A DNA stretch of 37,633 nt from Methylobacter sp. (GCA_002928495.1 PERF01000012.1:1-37633); one strand, 5' to 3'; shown: positions 25,476-35,851, counted from the first letter of the stretch. Made by a program: numbers and translations. Notes: generated by a model from the letters alone, not told the origin.

Positions 25476-26635
25476 TTTCCTATTAAGCGTAAGGCTTGGT
25501 CATAAATTCTTTCAATAATATTGCCTTTGTCCACGGCGTTAAGTGCAACCAAATCTTTGTCGGCAATGGTGTCATTATCCAAGACGATATGCACGTTGCC
25601 GAGTCTGGCGCTTTTGGCAATCGGCGCAACAAGATTTTTATCGACATTCAAGGTGGCTTTAAGATCGTTGTAGCGGCGGCGCGGAATGGTAACGTAAAAA
25701 TCTGCTTCCATGCCCACCGGAACTGAACGCTCATGGCCTTGCCAGACGCGCGCTTCGGCTAATGCGGTTTGGCCTTGATACAGCTTATGGGTTTCAAAAA
25801 AACGGTACCCGTAATTAAGCAAGGCCTCATTTTCGTTGGCTCGGGTATTGGTGCTACTGGTTCCCATGACTACCGAGATCAGCCGCATGTCGTTACGCAG
25901 GGCGGAAGCGACCAGACAATAACCGGCGTCATCGGTAAATCCGGTTTTAACGCCGTCGACGGAAGGGTCTCGCCAAAGCAATTTATTGCGGTTTTGTTGA
26001 GTGATTTTGTTATAAGTGAATTCTTTTTGCGAAAACCAGCGGTAATAATCGGGAAATTCGTTAATCATCGCCCGCGTCAAAATGCTTAAATCACGTGCGG
26101 TGGAGTAATGCTCCGGGTTTGGCAGACCGTCGCTATTGACGAAATGGGTATTGGCCATACCCAAGCGCGCAGCATGTTGATTCATCACATCGGCAAAAGT
26201 GGCTTCATTGCCGGCAACCTGCTCAGCAAGGGCAACGCTGGCGTCGTTACCGGACTGGATGATTACGCCATGCAGCAAATCCTGGATAGAGACTTGGGTG
26301 TTGACTTCAATAAACATGCGCGAACCTTGGGTATTCCAGGCTTTATCGCTGATGGTGGCTTTGTCTTCCAGGTGCAGTCGACCGCTGGCCAATTCTTTGA
26401 ATACGACATAAACGGTCATGATTTTGGTTAGACTGGCCGGCGCGACTTTGGCGTCGGCATTTTTCTCCGCCAGCACCCGGCCGCTGTTGAAATCAATCAG
26501 AATGTAGGCATTAGCGGAAAGAGACGGTGCCGAGGGGGTTAGAATCTCAGCTTCTACGGCGTTCGCGGTTTGAAAAGCGAAGAAAAATAAAAGAAAAACC
26601 AGAGCCAGGCCTGGTAAACGAAACGGAATTGTCAT
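25472..26635 (-). CDS. dacA: D-alanyl-D-alanine carboxypeptidase (PBP5/6 type)
   Basis: This low-molecular-weight penicillin-binding protein trims the terminal D-alanine from peptidoglycan stem peptides. It has 387 residues. A signal peptide covers about 1-26, and then comes the S11 peptidase domain with S68-xx-K71 (PASLTKIMT), S128-G-N130 (QSGNDAS) and K230-T-G232 (GVKTGFTDDAG). The C-terminal beta-domain (about 280-365) is followed by an amphipathic helix (IERIYDQALRLIGK) that should attach to the inner membrane. It is the first gene of the dacA-dat-ybeD-lipB-lipA operon, separated from rlpA by a strong hairpin. dacA and dacC cannot be told apart by sequence alone. Confidence 0.95.
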   Translation of the reverse strand: MTIPFRLPGLALVFLLFFFAFQTANAVEAEILTPSAPSLSANAYILIDFNSGRVLAEKNADAKVAPASLTKIMTVYVVFKELASGRLHLEDKATISDKAWNTQGSRMFIEVNTQVSIQDLLHGVIIQSGNDASVALAEQVAGNEATFADVMNQHAARLGMANTHFVNSDGLPNPEHYSTARDLSILTRAMINEFPDYYRWFSQKEFTYNKITQQNRNKLLWRDPSVDGVKTGFTDDAGYCLVASALRNDMRLISVVMGTSSTNTRANENEALLNYGYRFFETHKLYQGQTALAEARVWQGHERSVPVGMEADFYVTIPRRRYNDLKATLNVDKNLVAPIAKSARLGNVHIVLDNDTIADKDLVALNAVDKGNIIERIYDQALRLIGK

Positions 26636-26657
26636 GATTTAGATAAACGAAGAACTT

Positions 26658-26695
26658 AACTAAGTATCGGCATTGTAACATGCCGACACTTAGTT
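26658..26695 (-). terminator. Strong hairpin at the rlpA stop, probable terminator or attenuator
   Basis: AACTAAGT (26658-26665) pairs with ACTTAGTT (26688-26695), and TCGGCAT (26667-26673) with ATGCCGA (26680-26686). This gives 15 base pairs with one mismatch and a six-base loop TGTAAC. The stem includes the rlpA stop codon and separates rlpA from dacA. On the minus strand the tail is only moderately T-rich; the plus strand has TTTT directly after the stem. Confidence 0.6.
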
Positions 26696-27517
26696 TTGTC
26701 TGGTTTCAGTGACAAACTGGGTTTCGGTTACGCCAATGTCAGCCAGTTGCTGATTAAGTTTTTTGACGTTGTCGGTTGGAAAAATCGGCCCCATCTGAAC
26801 TTTAAAAACCGAAGATTTCTTATAAGTTGAGGTTAAAATTTCCGGTTTGGGTAACTGCTGATGTTCAGCAATTTTTGCCTGTAGATGTTCAGCCTGTTTC
26901 CGATTTTTAAAAGCACCTACTTGCAAATAGATATGTTTGGCTTGCCGGGCTGCGGAGGCTTGCATAAGCGGCAGCGCCTGTTCCGGCGGGATTGCGGTCA
27001 CTTTGACTTTACCCGTGCCTTTTTGCTGAATGCCCAGTTTTTTTGCAGCGGAATAGGATAAATCCATCATCCGGTTATGATGGAACGGGCCTCTATCGTT
27101 AATGCGCACGATAACGCTGACGTTATTTTCTAAATTGGTCACCTTGGCATAGGAATCTATGGGCAAAGTTTTCGATGCCGCCGTCATGGCATACATGTCG
27201 AAAATCTCACCGCCAGCGGTTTTTTTGCCATGGAATTCAGGGCCGTACCAGGAGGCAATACCCTCTTTGGAAGGTAGACTGGTTTTTAGAAAACTGTCGA
27301 TTTGCGGTTTTAAATCATCGCTATCGCCCGTGTAGCGGTCGAAAATATATTGCGACAAGGTCGGATATTCATCTTCCAGCTTTTTGTAATAGCTGGCTGC
27401 TGGTTGTTGGTTAGAGGCACTTGCCAAAGTTTTGGCAGGCGCTTCGGTTGTTTTGATTTGTCCAGTTGAACAACTGCACAAAGCAAAAAAAGAAGCTAAA
27501 AAAATTGATTTTTTCAT
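26690..27517 (-). CDS. rlpA: Septal ring lytic transglycosylase RlpA (lipoprotein)
   Basis: This 275-residue protein has a short lipoprotein signal (FFALCSC, with C16 as the likely modified cysteine). A double-psi beta-barrel follows (about 93-175). There GIASWYGPEFHGKKTAGGEIFD and RINDRGPFHHNRMMDLSYSA include the residues of RlpA-type lytic transglycosylases. A C-terminal SPOR domain (about 197-270, IYLQVGAFKNRKQAEHL then FKVQMGPI) binds denuded glycan at the division site. It overlaps the mltB stop by four bases. The overlap and order after mrdA-rodA-mltB are typical of this group of bacteria. The stop codon lies within the hairpin described separately. Confidence 0.93.
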   Translation of the reverse strand: MKKSIFLASFFALCSCSTGQIKTTEAPAKTLASASNQQPAASYYKKLEDEYPTLSQYIFDRYTGDSDDLKPQIDSFLKTSLPSKEGIASWYGPEFHGKKTAGGEIFDMYAMTAASKTLPIDSYAKVTNLENNVSVIVRINDRGPFHHNRMMDLSYSAAKKLGIQQKGTGKVKVTAIPPEQALPLMQASAARQAKHIYLQVGAFKNRKQAEHLQAKIAEHQQLPKPEILTSTYKKSSVFKVQMGPIFPTDNVKKLNQQLADIGVTETQFVTETRQN

Positions 27518-28494
27518 AACATTGAGGATCTTTTATTCAAAATGGCCTGACTTAATTGGTAGACCGCCATGGCATACAGTGGACTATGGTTATAACGGGT
27601 TATCACATAAAAATTGTCCAACCCGGCCCATAATTCGGTGCCTTGATCGATCTCAAAAGCCAGAAGCTTAATTTTGCCGTTTAAAGATAAGTTTTCCTTT
27701 GTGTTGATGCCGTTCGATTGTAGCGTTGACAATCTTAAATTAGGCTTAAGGTCCTTGCCAAGGAATTTTTTGTACCGGTCATCTTTTGCCTGCAAACGTG
27801 CCGCGATTAATTGTCCGGATTGCCAGCCTTGTTTAACAAAATAATTCGCCACGCTGGCAATGGCGTCACTGGGGTTTTGCCAAATATCGCGATGTTTATC
27901 ATTATCGAAATCAACGGCATAGGCTAAATAGCTGCTAGGCATAAACTGCGGCATGCCCATGGCCCCGGCATAAGAGCCGGTTGGCTCCAATGGATTCATG
28001 GTTTCGTTACGGCATAACAGCAGGAATTTTTCCAACTCACCGGTAAAAAAAGCGCTACGGGGCGGATAAGCAAAAGCCAGGGTGGATAGTGCATCAATAA
28101 CCCGAAAACCACCTTTGCGTTGCCCGTAGGAGGTTTCAACACCGATAATCGCGACAATGACCTCAGCCGGAACCCCATAATGCTGTTCCACGGCGTTGAG
28201 AGTTGAGGCATTGTCATTCCAAAATTTAATACCGTTTTCGATACGCTTTTCGGTTAAAAACAAATCTCGGTATTTTTGCCAAGGCAAGGCTTCAGCAGGT
28301 GAGGTTATTTTTTCGATGATCTCGTTTTGGATGGTTACCTGCTTGAACAGTGTATGCAATTCGGTGGCATCGAATTGATGTTTGGCTGTCATTTGCGCAA
28401 TAAAGCCGTTAATAGCCGGCGACTCGGCATAGGCTGGCTGTACCGTGAATAAAGTCCAAAGGGTGCAAAACAGTATTGCTGGATTATTTTTCAT
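27514..28494 (-). CDS. mltB: Membrane-bound lytic murein transglycosylase B
   Basis: This 326-residue lytic transglycosylase cleaves peptidoglycan to 1,6-anhydro ends. The signal peptide covers about 1-23 and lacks an obvious lipobox cysteine near the cleavage site (VQPAYAES), so this copy may be soluble in the periplasm rather than a lipoprotein. The catalytic glutamate is E120 in AIIGVETSYGQ. FRVIDALSTLAFAYPPRS and SYAGAMGMPQFMPSSY are the MltB family signatures, and FDNDKHRDIWQNPSDAIASV completes the domain. It starts six bases after rodA and overlaps rlpA by four, so it belongs to the same operon. Confidence 0.94.
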   Translation of the reverse strand: MKNNPAILFCTLWTLFTVQPAYAESPAINGFIAQMTAKHQFDATELHTLFKQVTIQNEIIEKITSPAEALPWQKYRDLFLTEKRIENGIKFWNDNASTLNAVEQHYGVPAEVIVAIIGVETSYGQRKGGFRVIDALSTLAFAYPPRSAFFTGELEKFLLLCRNETMNPLEPTGSYAGAMGMPQFMPSSYLAYAVDFDNDKHRDIWQNPSDAIASVANYFVKQGWQSGQLIAARLQAKDDRYKKFLGKDLKPNLRLSTLQSNGINTKENLSLNGKIKLLAFEIDQGTELWAGLDNFYVITRYNHSPLYAMAVYQLSQAILNKRSSML

Positions 28495-28500
28495 TTAACC

Positions 28501-29631
28501 CTATGAAGGTAAAAATTTCTTGTGGGTATGGATTGACATTAAAATTCCGAATCCCGCCATTAATGTAACAATAGACGTACCTCCGTAACTTATCAAGGGC
28601 AAAGGCACGCCAACAACCGGTAAAACGCCGATTACCATGCCGATATTGACAAAAACATAGACAAAAAACGTAAACGCCAAACTGCTGGCCAACAGGCGGC
28701 TGTATGTGCCTTGCGCTTGCGCGGCGATATATAAACAGCGGCCGATAATCAGTAAATAAAGGGACAGCAATCCAAGACAGCCGAATAAACCGAATTCTTC
28801 GGCAAATACGGCAAAAATAAAATCCGTGGAGCTTTCCGGCAGAAAATCCAGCTCCGATTGCGTGCTCCCCAACCAACCTTTGCCGTAAACGCCGCCCGAG
28901 CCGATGGCAATTTTGGATTGAATGATGTGGTAGCCGCGACCCATGGGGTCGGCTTCCGGATTTAAAAAGGTCAGCACGCGGGCCCTTTGGTAATCAAACA
29001 TGAAATGCCAGATTATCGGGGCCGCAGCGGCCAAAATGCCAGCTATGGTAACTATCAAATACCATGACAAACCGGCAAAAAACAAGACTCCCGCACCTGA
29101 GCTTGCGACCAGCATCGCCGTACCCAAATCCGGTTGCTTGGCAATAAGCAGTGTCGGTATCAAGATTAATGTGCTTGCAATAAGAATTTGCTGCCATTTT
29201 GGCGGGAAGCTGTGTTCGGCCAGATACCAAGCTATCATCATGGGCGTGGTGATTTTAATCATTTCCGAAGGCTGAAAACGGAAAACCCCCAAATCCAGCC
29301 AGCGCTGCGCGCCTTTTCCGATTTGCCCCATGATCAACACAGCCAATAGCAGGAAAATACCGATACTGAACAACAGGGCGGAATAGCGTTTAAACTGGAT
29401 GGGATTGACATGCGCCAGAATAATCATCAGCGTGAAAGCAAGGCCGATACGAACCGACTGTTTGACCAGAATGTCCATTTTTTGCCCGCCGGCGCTGTAG
29501 AGAATAATAAAACTGGTAAGCGCCGCCAGTAAAAGAGTGATAAACAAAGGGATGTCTATGTGCAGTTTTCTGAGCAGATTACCGATAATGGAAGGCGGCT
29601 CAAATTGTTCCCTACGGATTTCGGACGGCAT
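28501..29631 (-). CDS. rodA: Peptidoglycan glycosyltransferase RodA
   Basis: This 376-residue SEDS-family polymerase builds glycan strands for cell elongation with PBP2. It has about ten transmembrane helices. The SEDS hallmarks are GAQRWLDLGVFRFQPSEMIK, KQPDLGTAML, and SKIAIGSGGVYGKGWLGSTQ, where the catalytic aspartate lies in the large loop. PESSTDFIFAVFAEEFG and VVGVPLPLISYGGTS near the end complete them. Its first 20 bases overlap the end of mrdA. RodA is favoured over FtsW because of its place after mrdA. The gene symbol mrdB is synonymous. Confidence 0.97.
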   Translation of the reverse strand: MPSEIRREQFEPPSIIGNLLRKLHIDIPLFITLLLAALTSFIILYSAGGQKMDILVKQSVRIGLAFTLMIILAHVNPIQFKRYSALLFSIGIFLLLAVLIMGQIGKGAQRWLDLGVFRFQPSEMIKITTPMMIAWYLAEHSFPPKWQQILIASTLILIPTLLIAKQPDLGTAMLVASSGAGVLFFAGLSWYLIVTIAGILAAAAPIIWHFMFDYQRARVLTFLNPEADPMGRGYHIIQSKIAIGSGGVYGKGWLGSTQSELDFLPESSTDFIFAVFAEEFGLFGCLGLLSLYLLIIGRCLYIAAQAQGTYSRLLASSLAFTFFVYVFVNIGMVIGVLPVVGVPLPLISYGGTSIVTLMAGFGILMSIHTHKKFLPS

Positions 29632-31462
29632 GTGTTTTTAAATATTGTTTGATGACTTTACTGGCAATCGGCGCTGCCACACTGCCGCCGTGGCCGCCGT
29701 TCTCGGCGATTACCGCAACCGCGATCAAAGGATCCTCGGCCGGCGCAAAGGCAATAAAAAGCGCGTGATCGCGCAGTTTAAAATCGATTTGGTTTTCGTT
29801 GTATTTGGCATCTTGCTTAATGTTAAATACCTGAGCGGTACCGGTTTTTCCGGCCATATGAAAATTCAAGCTATGGCCGACGGCTTTGGCGGTTCCGCTG
29901 GCGCTATGAACCACGTTGATCATGGCGTTGAAAATATTTTCCAGATTATCGGGGTTAAGCTCAATTCTACCCTGATGGTTTTCAGGCCCGGCCACAATGG
30001 CATCGGCACTGGCTATGGTCTTAACCAGATGCGGGGTGACAATTTCACCCTTGTTGGCCAATGTTGCAGTAGCTCTGGCCAATTGTAAAGGCGAAACCTG
30101 AAAATAGCCCTGCCCGATGCCGGTTATCAAAGTTTCGCCGGGATACCAGCCTTGATTGCGTTGTTTACGCTTCCATTCCTTAGAGGGTAATAACCCGGTT
30201 TTTTCACCTTGTAAGTCTATCCCGGATTTTTCTCCGAAACCGAATTGCTGTAAAAATTTCTGAAGATTATCAATACCTAACGTTAAGGCCAGACTATAAA
30301 AATAGACGTCGCAAGACTGAGTGATGGCGTCATTCATATTAACCGAGCCATGGCCCCATTTTTTCCAATCGCGGTAACGGTGGGCGACCCCCGGCAATTG
30401 ATAATACCCAGGGCAGTACATGCGGTGCGCGAACGTGGTTGCCCCGTATTCCAGCCCGGCCAGCGCGATAAAGGGCTTGATGGTGGAGCCGGGCGGATAC
30501 AACCCACGCATGGCGCGGTTATAAAGCGGCTGGTTTTCCGAATTTTGCAAAGCCTGATACGCTTTATTGGAGATACCGACCACAAACGGATTGGGATCAA
30601 ACCCCGGTCGGCTGACAAAGGTTAAAACGCCCCCGGTTTTAACTTCTATAGCCACTACCGCGCCATTATAAATATCCAGCGCATCATAAGCGGTTTTCTG
30701 CAGGTCGATATCCAGGGTTAAAAAAAGGTTGGAGCCGGGGGTGGGTTCATTGGTTTTTACGGTATTTACGGCTCGGGCCTGGGCATTGGTCTCGATTTCG
30801 GCATAGCCGGTTTTACCATGCAATTCGGTTTCGTAGCTGCCTTCTATGCCGATTTTTCCGACATGACTGGAACCTCGGTATTCAGCTTCGGGCAATGATT
30901 TCAATTCATTTTCGTTAATGCGGCCGACGTAACCGATAACATGCGAAGCCAGTTCGGCGTATGGGTAATGCCTAACCAACTGGACTTGAATATCAACACC
31001 CGGGAAAAACGGTCTGGCGACTGCAAATTTGGCGATTTCTTCATCGGTCATGCCGATTATCAACGGAATGCTGGCAAAGCTTTTTTCCCGTCTGCGCTGT
31101 TTTTGAAACTGCTCGATTTTTTCGTCGGAGATAGCAAGCAGTTGCTGCAGGCGGATAAGTGTATTTTTGAGATCTTCGGCTTGTTCCGGAATGATTTCCA
31201 GGTTATACGAGGGGGTGTTTTCCGCCAGAACCTTGCCGTTGCGGTCGAAAATCATTCCGCGCACGGGGACTAGCGGTTTGATTTTAATGCTGTTTTCTTT
31301 GGCCAACGTGGCATAGTGCTCGTGACCGACAATCTGTAAATAAACCAAGCGTACGATCAAGCCGGCCGTCAATGCCAGAATGACAATGAAAGCAATCACA
31401 ATGCGATTAATAAATAAGCGGTGTTCAAGGATGCTGTCCTTAATGGTGTAAATCTTGGACAT
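29612..31462 (-). CDS. mrdA: Penicillin-binding protein 2 (elongation transpeptidase)
   Basis: This 616-residue class B penicillin-binding protein cross-links peptidoglycan in the lateral wall. One transmembrane helix covers about 17-43. A pedestal domain follows with VPVRGMIFDRNGKVLAENTP and the hypervariable head. The transpeptidase domain carries S326-xx-K329 (YPPGSTIKPF), S383-C-D385 (TQSCDVYF) and K539-T-G541 (AGKTGTAQ). It lies 11 bases after mreD and overlaps rodA by 20. The N-terminal sequence and neighbourhood separate it from FtsI. Confidence 0.97.
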   Translation of the reverse strand: MSKIYTIKDSILEHRLFINRIVIAFIVILALTAGLIVRLVYLQIVGHEHYATLAKENSIKIKPLVPVRGMIFDRNGKVLAENTPSYNLEIIPEQAEDLKNTLIRLQQLLAISDEKIEQFQKQRRREKSFASIPLIIGMTDEEIAKFAVARPFFPGVDIQVQLVRHYPYAELASHVIGYVGRINENELKSLPEAEYRGSSHVGKIGIEGSYETELHGKTGYAEIETNAQARAVNTVKTNEPTPGSNLFLTLDIDLQKTAYDALDIYNGAVVAIEVKTGGVLTFVSRPGFDPNPFVVGISNKAYQALQNSENQPLYNRAMRGLYPPGSTIKPFIALAGLEYGATTFAHRMYCPGYYQLPGVAHRYRDWKKWGHGSVNMNDAITQSCDVYFYSLALTLGIDNLQKFLQQFGFGEKSGIDLQGEKTGLLPSKEWKRKQRNQGWYPGETLITGIGQGYFQVSPLQLARATATLANKGEIVTPHLVKTIASADAIVAGPENHQGRIELNPDNLENIFNAMINVVHSASGTAKAVGHSLNFHMAGKTGTAQVFNIKQDAKYNENQIDFKLRDHALFIAFAPAEDPLIAVAVIAENGGHGGSVAAPIASKVIKQYLKTHAVRNP

Positions 31463-31473
31463 CGGCTTTCTGC

Positions 31474-31959
31474 TTAATTATTGGGGCGTATTAACCTGAT
31501 ATAGCGCAGTGTGGTGTAGACCATGGGCCAGCAAAAAGTTCCGGTAAAAACCGGCAGCCAGAAACTGCCGTGCAGTTGGGCCGGATTCTGAAAGTTTTTG
31601 ATAACAAACAGCAAAAGCTGGGACAACAATAGGCAAAAAAAGATGAATAGGCCTTGTTGTAAAATCGGAAATTGGCGCAAGCGTTTATGCAGTTTCAGAC
31701 AGAGATAAATGATCAGCGAATACGCCAAGGCATACTGGCCCAATAACCGGCCCAACAGAACATCGGTCAGCAGGCCGAAGGTCCAGGCATAAAATATACC
31801 GACGCGTTCCGGCACTGCCAATGACCAGTAAATTAACGACAGCAACACCCAATCCGGGTTAAGCCCCGCTAAAAAAGACGGCAAAGGAATAATACGCAGC
31901 CCCATGGCCAGCATTAGAGACAGAATAATGCGGCCGTACCCTAAAGAATCATTCATCAT
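31474..31959 (-). CDS. mreD: Rod shape-determining protein MreD
   Basis: This small polytopic membrane protein has 161 residues and about five transmembrane helices. It is part of the elongasome with MreB, MreC, RodA and PBP2. PDWVLLSLIYWSLAVPERVG and FGLLTDVLLGRLLGQYALAY are the family signatures. It starts with two methionine codons, 11 bases inside the end of mreC. The exact role within the complex is not established. Confidence 0.93.
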   Translation of the reverse strand: MMNDSLGYGRIILSLMLAMGLRIIPLPSFLAGLNPDWVLLSLIYWSLAVPERVGIFYAWTFGLLTDVLLGRLLGQYALAYSLIIYLCLKLHKRLRQFPILQQGLFIFFCLLLSQLLLFVIKNFQNPAQLHGSFWLPVFTGTFCWPMVYTTLRYIRLIRPNN

Positions 31960-32851
31960 TATGTTCGCTGCCGGTCTCTTTCCCTGGGGATTTCGAAGTC
32001 AGCGGTATGGGGTTACTGTTGCTCCAGACAATTAATAGCTCGCGGTTTCTATCTAACATGGCTTTAGGCGTGGCGGTAATGCTGGCAAATGGCTTATTGG
32101 GTTGTGGGTTGAACTCATCAATTACGGCGACCGGGTAACCCGGTGGAAAAGTGCCGCCTAAACCGGAGGTGATCAGTAGGTCACCGGGTTTGACATCGGC
32201 GTTATTGGGTAGAAATGGCAGATTAAGCCTGCTGATCTGGCCACTGCCGACGGCAACCGTCAATAAACCGTTACGGTTGACTTGCACCGGGATGGCGTGG
32301 CTTGGGTCGGTGATCAGCATGATTTCCGAGCTCATCGGCAAAGACCGGATAACCTGGCCGACTATGCCGTTGGCATCCAGTACCGGTTGTTGCGGATGCA
32401 CGCCGAAACGGGTGCCTTTATTCACTAACACGACATGTTCGTAAGGTGCCATTTTAACCGAAAGCAACTCGGCAACCAAAACCTGTTCACCCAGCTTGAA
32501 GGAGTTTTCCAGCAGCGCGCGCAAACGGATATTCTCTTGTTCTAGCGCTTTAAATTTGAGTAATTTAGTGTGGTCTACCAACTGTTGTTCACGTAACAGC
32601 TCGTTTTCCCTTTTTAAAGCGGTATAGCTATTGATTGATTGGGTGGTTTGCTCAATCAGCGTTGCGGGCATATCGACCATATAGCGGATCGGGTCGACAA
32701 AAAATGATAACGCCGCGCGCACCGGTTCCAGCTGCAACCCCCTAAGTTCGGTCGTCAGTAGCGCGCTGGAGGCAAGTATTGCCGCCAGCAGACGGGTATT
32801 GATTGAAGGGCCAACGGCGAATAATAGTTTTATAGCGGCTGCCTCATTCAA
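31949..32851 (-). CDS. mreC: Rod shape-determining protein MreC
   Basis: This 300-residue periplasmic scaffold protein activates PBP2 and RodA. It has a short cytoplasmic start with the conserved KLLFAVGPSINTRLLAAI and a transmembrane helix at about 19-38. A coiled coil follows at about 69-112 (NSYTALKRENELLREQ and KALEQENIRLRALLEN), and then two beta-barrel domains with NKGTRFGVHPQQPVLD, GIVGQVI and GDLLITSGLGGTFPPGYPVA. The first codon appears to be TTG at 32851, because no ATG or GTG in frame fits the family N-terminus; an AGGG stands about 12 bases upstream. The tail is charged. It follows mreB by 76 bases. Confidence 0.95.
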   Translation of the reverse strand: MNEAAAIKLLFAVGPSINTRLLAAILASSALLTTELRGLQLEPVRAALSFFVDPIRYMVDMPATLIEQTTQSINSYTALKRENELLREQQLVDHTKLLKFKALEQENIRLRALLENSFKLGEQVLVAELLSVKMAPYEHVVLVNKGTRFGVHPQQPVLDANGIVGQVIRSLPMSSEIMLITDPSHAIPVQVNRNGLLTVAVGSGQISRLNLPFLPNNADVKPGDLLITSGLGGTFPPGYPVAVIDEFNPQPNKPFASITATPKAMLDRNRELLIVWSNSNPIPLTSKSPGKETGSEHNDE

Positions 32852-32927
32852 ATTTCTGCAAGCCCTAACCGGGCCCGACTTTTAGGTCAAAACGTAGTGT
32901 AATTAAGAGCTTGGAATGCTTGGAGAA

Positions 32928-34001
<1,074 letters not shown>

Positions 34002-34097
34002 CTAAATATTACTACTTTATCAATCATGCGGGTGCTTGAGCAAGATATAAAGTATCATATGCAATATTATGAAAACTTAAGATGTTTGGAGTATTTC

Positions 34098-34385
34098 ATG
34101 TCTTTAACGGCAGACGATGTCAAAAAAATTGCCCATTTGGCGCGCTTGGGTATTAACCCGGAGGATGGAGTCGCTTACGCCAAAGATTTATCGGATATGT
34201 TGGAACTGATGACGCAAATGGCGGCTTTGGACACGGAAGGCGTGGCGCCCATGGCGCATCCCTTGGACCAGGCCCAAAGGCTGCGCGCGGACTTGGTAAC
34301 CGAGGCCGATTTGCGGGATAAATACCAGGCCATTGCTCCGCAAGTGGAGGCAGGACTCTACCTGGTGCCCAAAGTCATTGAATAA
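34098..34385 (+). CDS. gatC: Asp/Glu-tRNA amidotransferase subunit C
   Basis: This 95-residue subunit C of GatCAB wraps around subunit [19 protein letters not shown] at the start and [21 protein letters not shown] then VPKVIE at the end are typical. The frame is open upstream to 34026, but the ATG at 34098 has GGAG a few bases before it and fits the family. It is the first gene of gatC-gatA-gatB, with gatA starting 14 bases later. GatCAB turns misacylated Glu-tRNA(Gln) or Asp-tRNA(Asn) into the correct amides, so the organism probably lacks GlnRS or AsnRS or uses GatCAB for one of them. Confidence 0.95.
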   Translation: MSLTADDVKKIAHLARLGINPEDGVAYAKDLSDMLELMTQMAALDTEGVAPMAHPLDQAQRLRADLVTEADLRDKYQAIAPQVEAGLYLVPKVIE

Positions 34386-34399
34386 AGGTGTTGTTAACA

Positions 34400-35851
34400 A
34401 TGGAAAATCAATCGATTACGGAACTGGCCAAAAGCTTAAGAGCCAAACACGTTTCGAGCGTGGAGCTGGCTCAAATTTACCTGCAGCGTATCAAACAACA
34501 CCCGGAGCTGAACTGTTATATAAGTGTAACCGAGGAGTTTGCCTTACAGCAGGCGCTGGCCGCCGATGTCATGCTGGCCAAAGGCGAAGGTAGCTTACTG
34601 ACCGGCATACCCATTGCTCATAAGGATATTTTTTGCACCGAAGGCGTGAAAACCTCTTGCGGCTCAAAAATGCTGGATAATTTCATCGCGCCTTACAACG
34701 CAACAGTGGTGGAAAAACTCAACCGGGCCGGTGCGGTCATGCTGGGTAAACTGAATATGGACGAGTTCGCCATGGGCTCATCCAACGAAACCAGCTATTA
34801 CGGCCCGGTCAAAAACCCTTGGGCGTTGGCGGCGGTGCCGGGTGGGTCGTCCGGTGGTTCGGCGGCTGCCGTGTCCGCGCGGCTTGCCGTGTGCGCAACC
34901 GGCACCGATACCGGCGGCTCCATCCGCCAACCGGCTTCGCATTGCGGCATTACCGGCTTAAAACCCACGTACGGACGGGTGTCGCGCTACGGCATGATCG
35001 CTTATGCCTCCAGCCTGGACCAAGGCGGCCCGATGACGCGCAGTGCCGAGGATGCGGCCGTTTTATTGCAGGCCATGGCCGGTTATGACGACAAGGATTC
35101 CACCAGCGTCGATCAGCCGGTGCCGGATTATTCGGCCGGATTAAATCAAAGTCTGCAGGGCGTAAGCATTGGCTTGCCAAAGGAGTTTTTCGGCGAAGGC
35201 CTGGATGCCGGTGTGGCCGCCACTTTGCAGGCGGCGGTTGCCGAGTACCAAAAGTTGGGTGCAACCGTAAAAGAAGTCTCCATTCCCAATCTTAAGCTAG
35301 CCATTCCGGCTTATTACGTTATCGCCCCGGCGGAATGTTCGGCTAACTTGTCGCGTTTCGACGGCGTGCGTTTCGGCTACCGCTGCCAAAATCCGGAGGA
35401 CTTGCTGGATTTATACACCCGTTCCCGAGGCGAAGCTTTCGGCAAGGAAGTCAAACGCAGGATTTTGATGGGAACTTACGCGCTTTCAGCGGGTTATTAC
35501 GATGCGTATTACATAAAAGCGCAAAAAATCCGGCGCTTGATCAGCGACGACTTTAAACAAGCGTTAGCGGAAGTCGACGTGCTTATGGGCCCGGTAGCGC
35601 CCACCACGGCGTTTGCGGCCGGTGAGATGATAGACGATCCCATTGCCATGTATTTATCCGATATTTACACCATCGCCGTGAATTTGGCGGGACTGCCGGC
35701 CATGTCGGTGCCGGCGGGTTTTAGCGGCGGCAAGCCGGTGGGTCTGCAAATCATCGGCAATTATTTTGCCGAACAGCAATTGTTAAATATCGCCCACCAA
35801 TATCAACAAATTACCGATTGGCATCAACACATACCCAAAGGTTTCGAGTAA
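34400..35851 (+). CDS. gatA: Asp/Glu-tRNA amidotransferase subunit A
   Basis: This amidase-signature enzyme of 483 residues releases ammonia from glutamine for GatB. The catalytic triad is K75 (PIAHKDIF), S150 ([11 protein letters not shown]) and S174 ([13 protein letters not shown]), each offset by four from the well-studied Staphylococcus aureus enzyme. [18 protein letters not shown] and [11 protein letters not shown] are also conserved. An upstream in-frame GTG at 34388 would add four residues, but the ATG at 34400 has AAGG 11 bases before it and fits the family. gatB begins ten bases after its stop. Confidence 0.97.
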   Translation: MENQSITELAKSLRAKHVSSVELAQIYLQRIKQHPELNCYISVTEEFALQQALAADVMLAKGEGSLLTGIPIAHKDIFCTEGVKTSCGSKMLDNFIAPYNATVVEKLNRAGAVMLGKLNMDEFAMGSSNETSYYGPVKNPWALAAVPGGSSGGSAAAVSARLAVCATGTDTGGSIRQPASHCGITGLKPTYGRVSRYGMIAYASSLDQGGPMTRSAEDAAVLLQAMAGYDDKDSTSVDQPVPDYSAGLNQSLQGVSIGLPKEFFGEGLDAGVAATLQAAVAEYQKLGATVKEVSIPNLKLAIPAYYVIAPAECSANLSRFDGVRFGYRCQNPEDLLDLYTRSRGEAFGKEVKRRILMGTYALSAGYYDAYYIKAQKIRRLISDDFKQALAEVDVLMGPVAPTTAFAAGEMIDDPIAMYLSDIYTIAVNLAGLPAMSVPAGFSGGKPVGLQIIGNYFAEQQLLNIAHQYQQITDWHQHIPKGFE

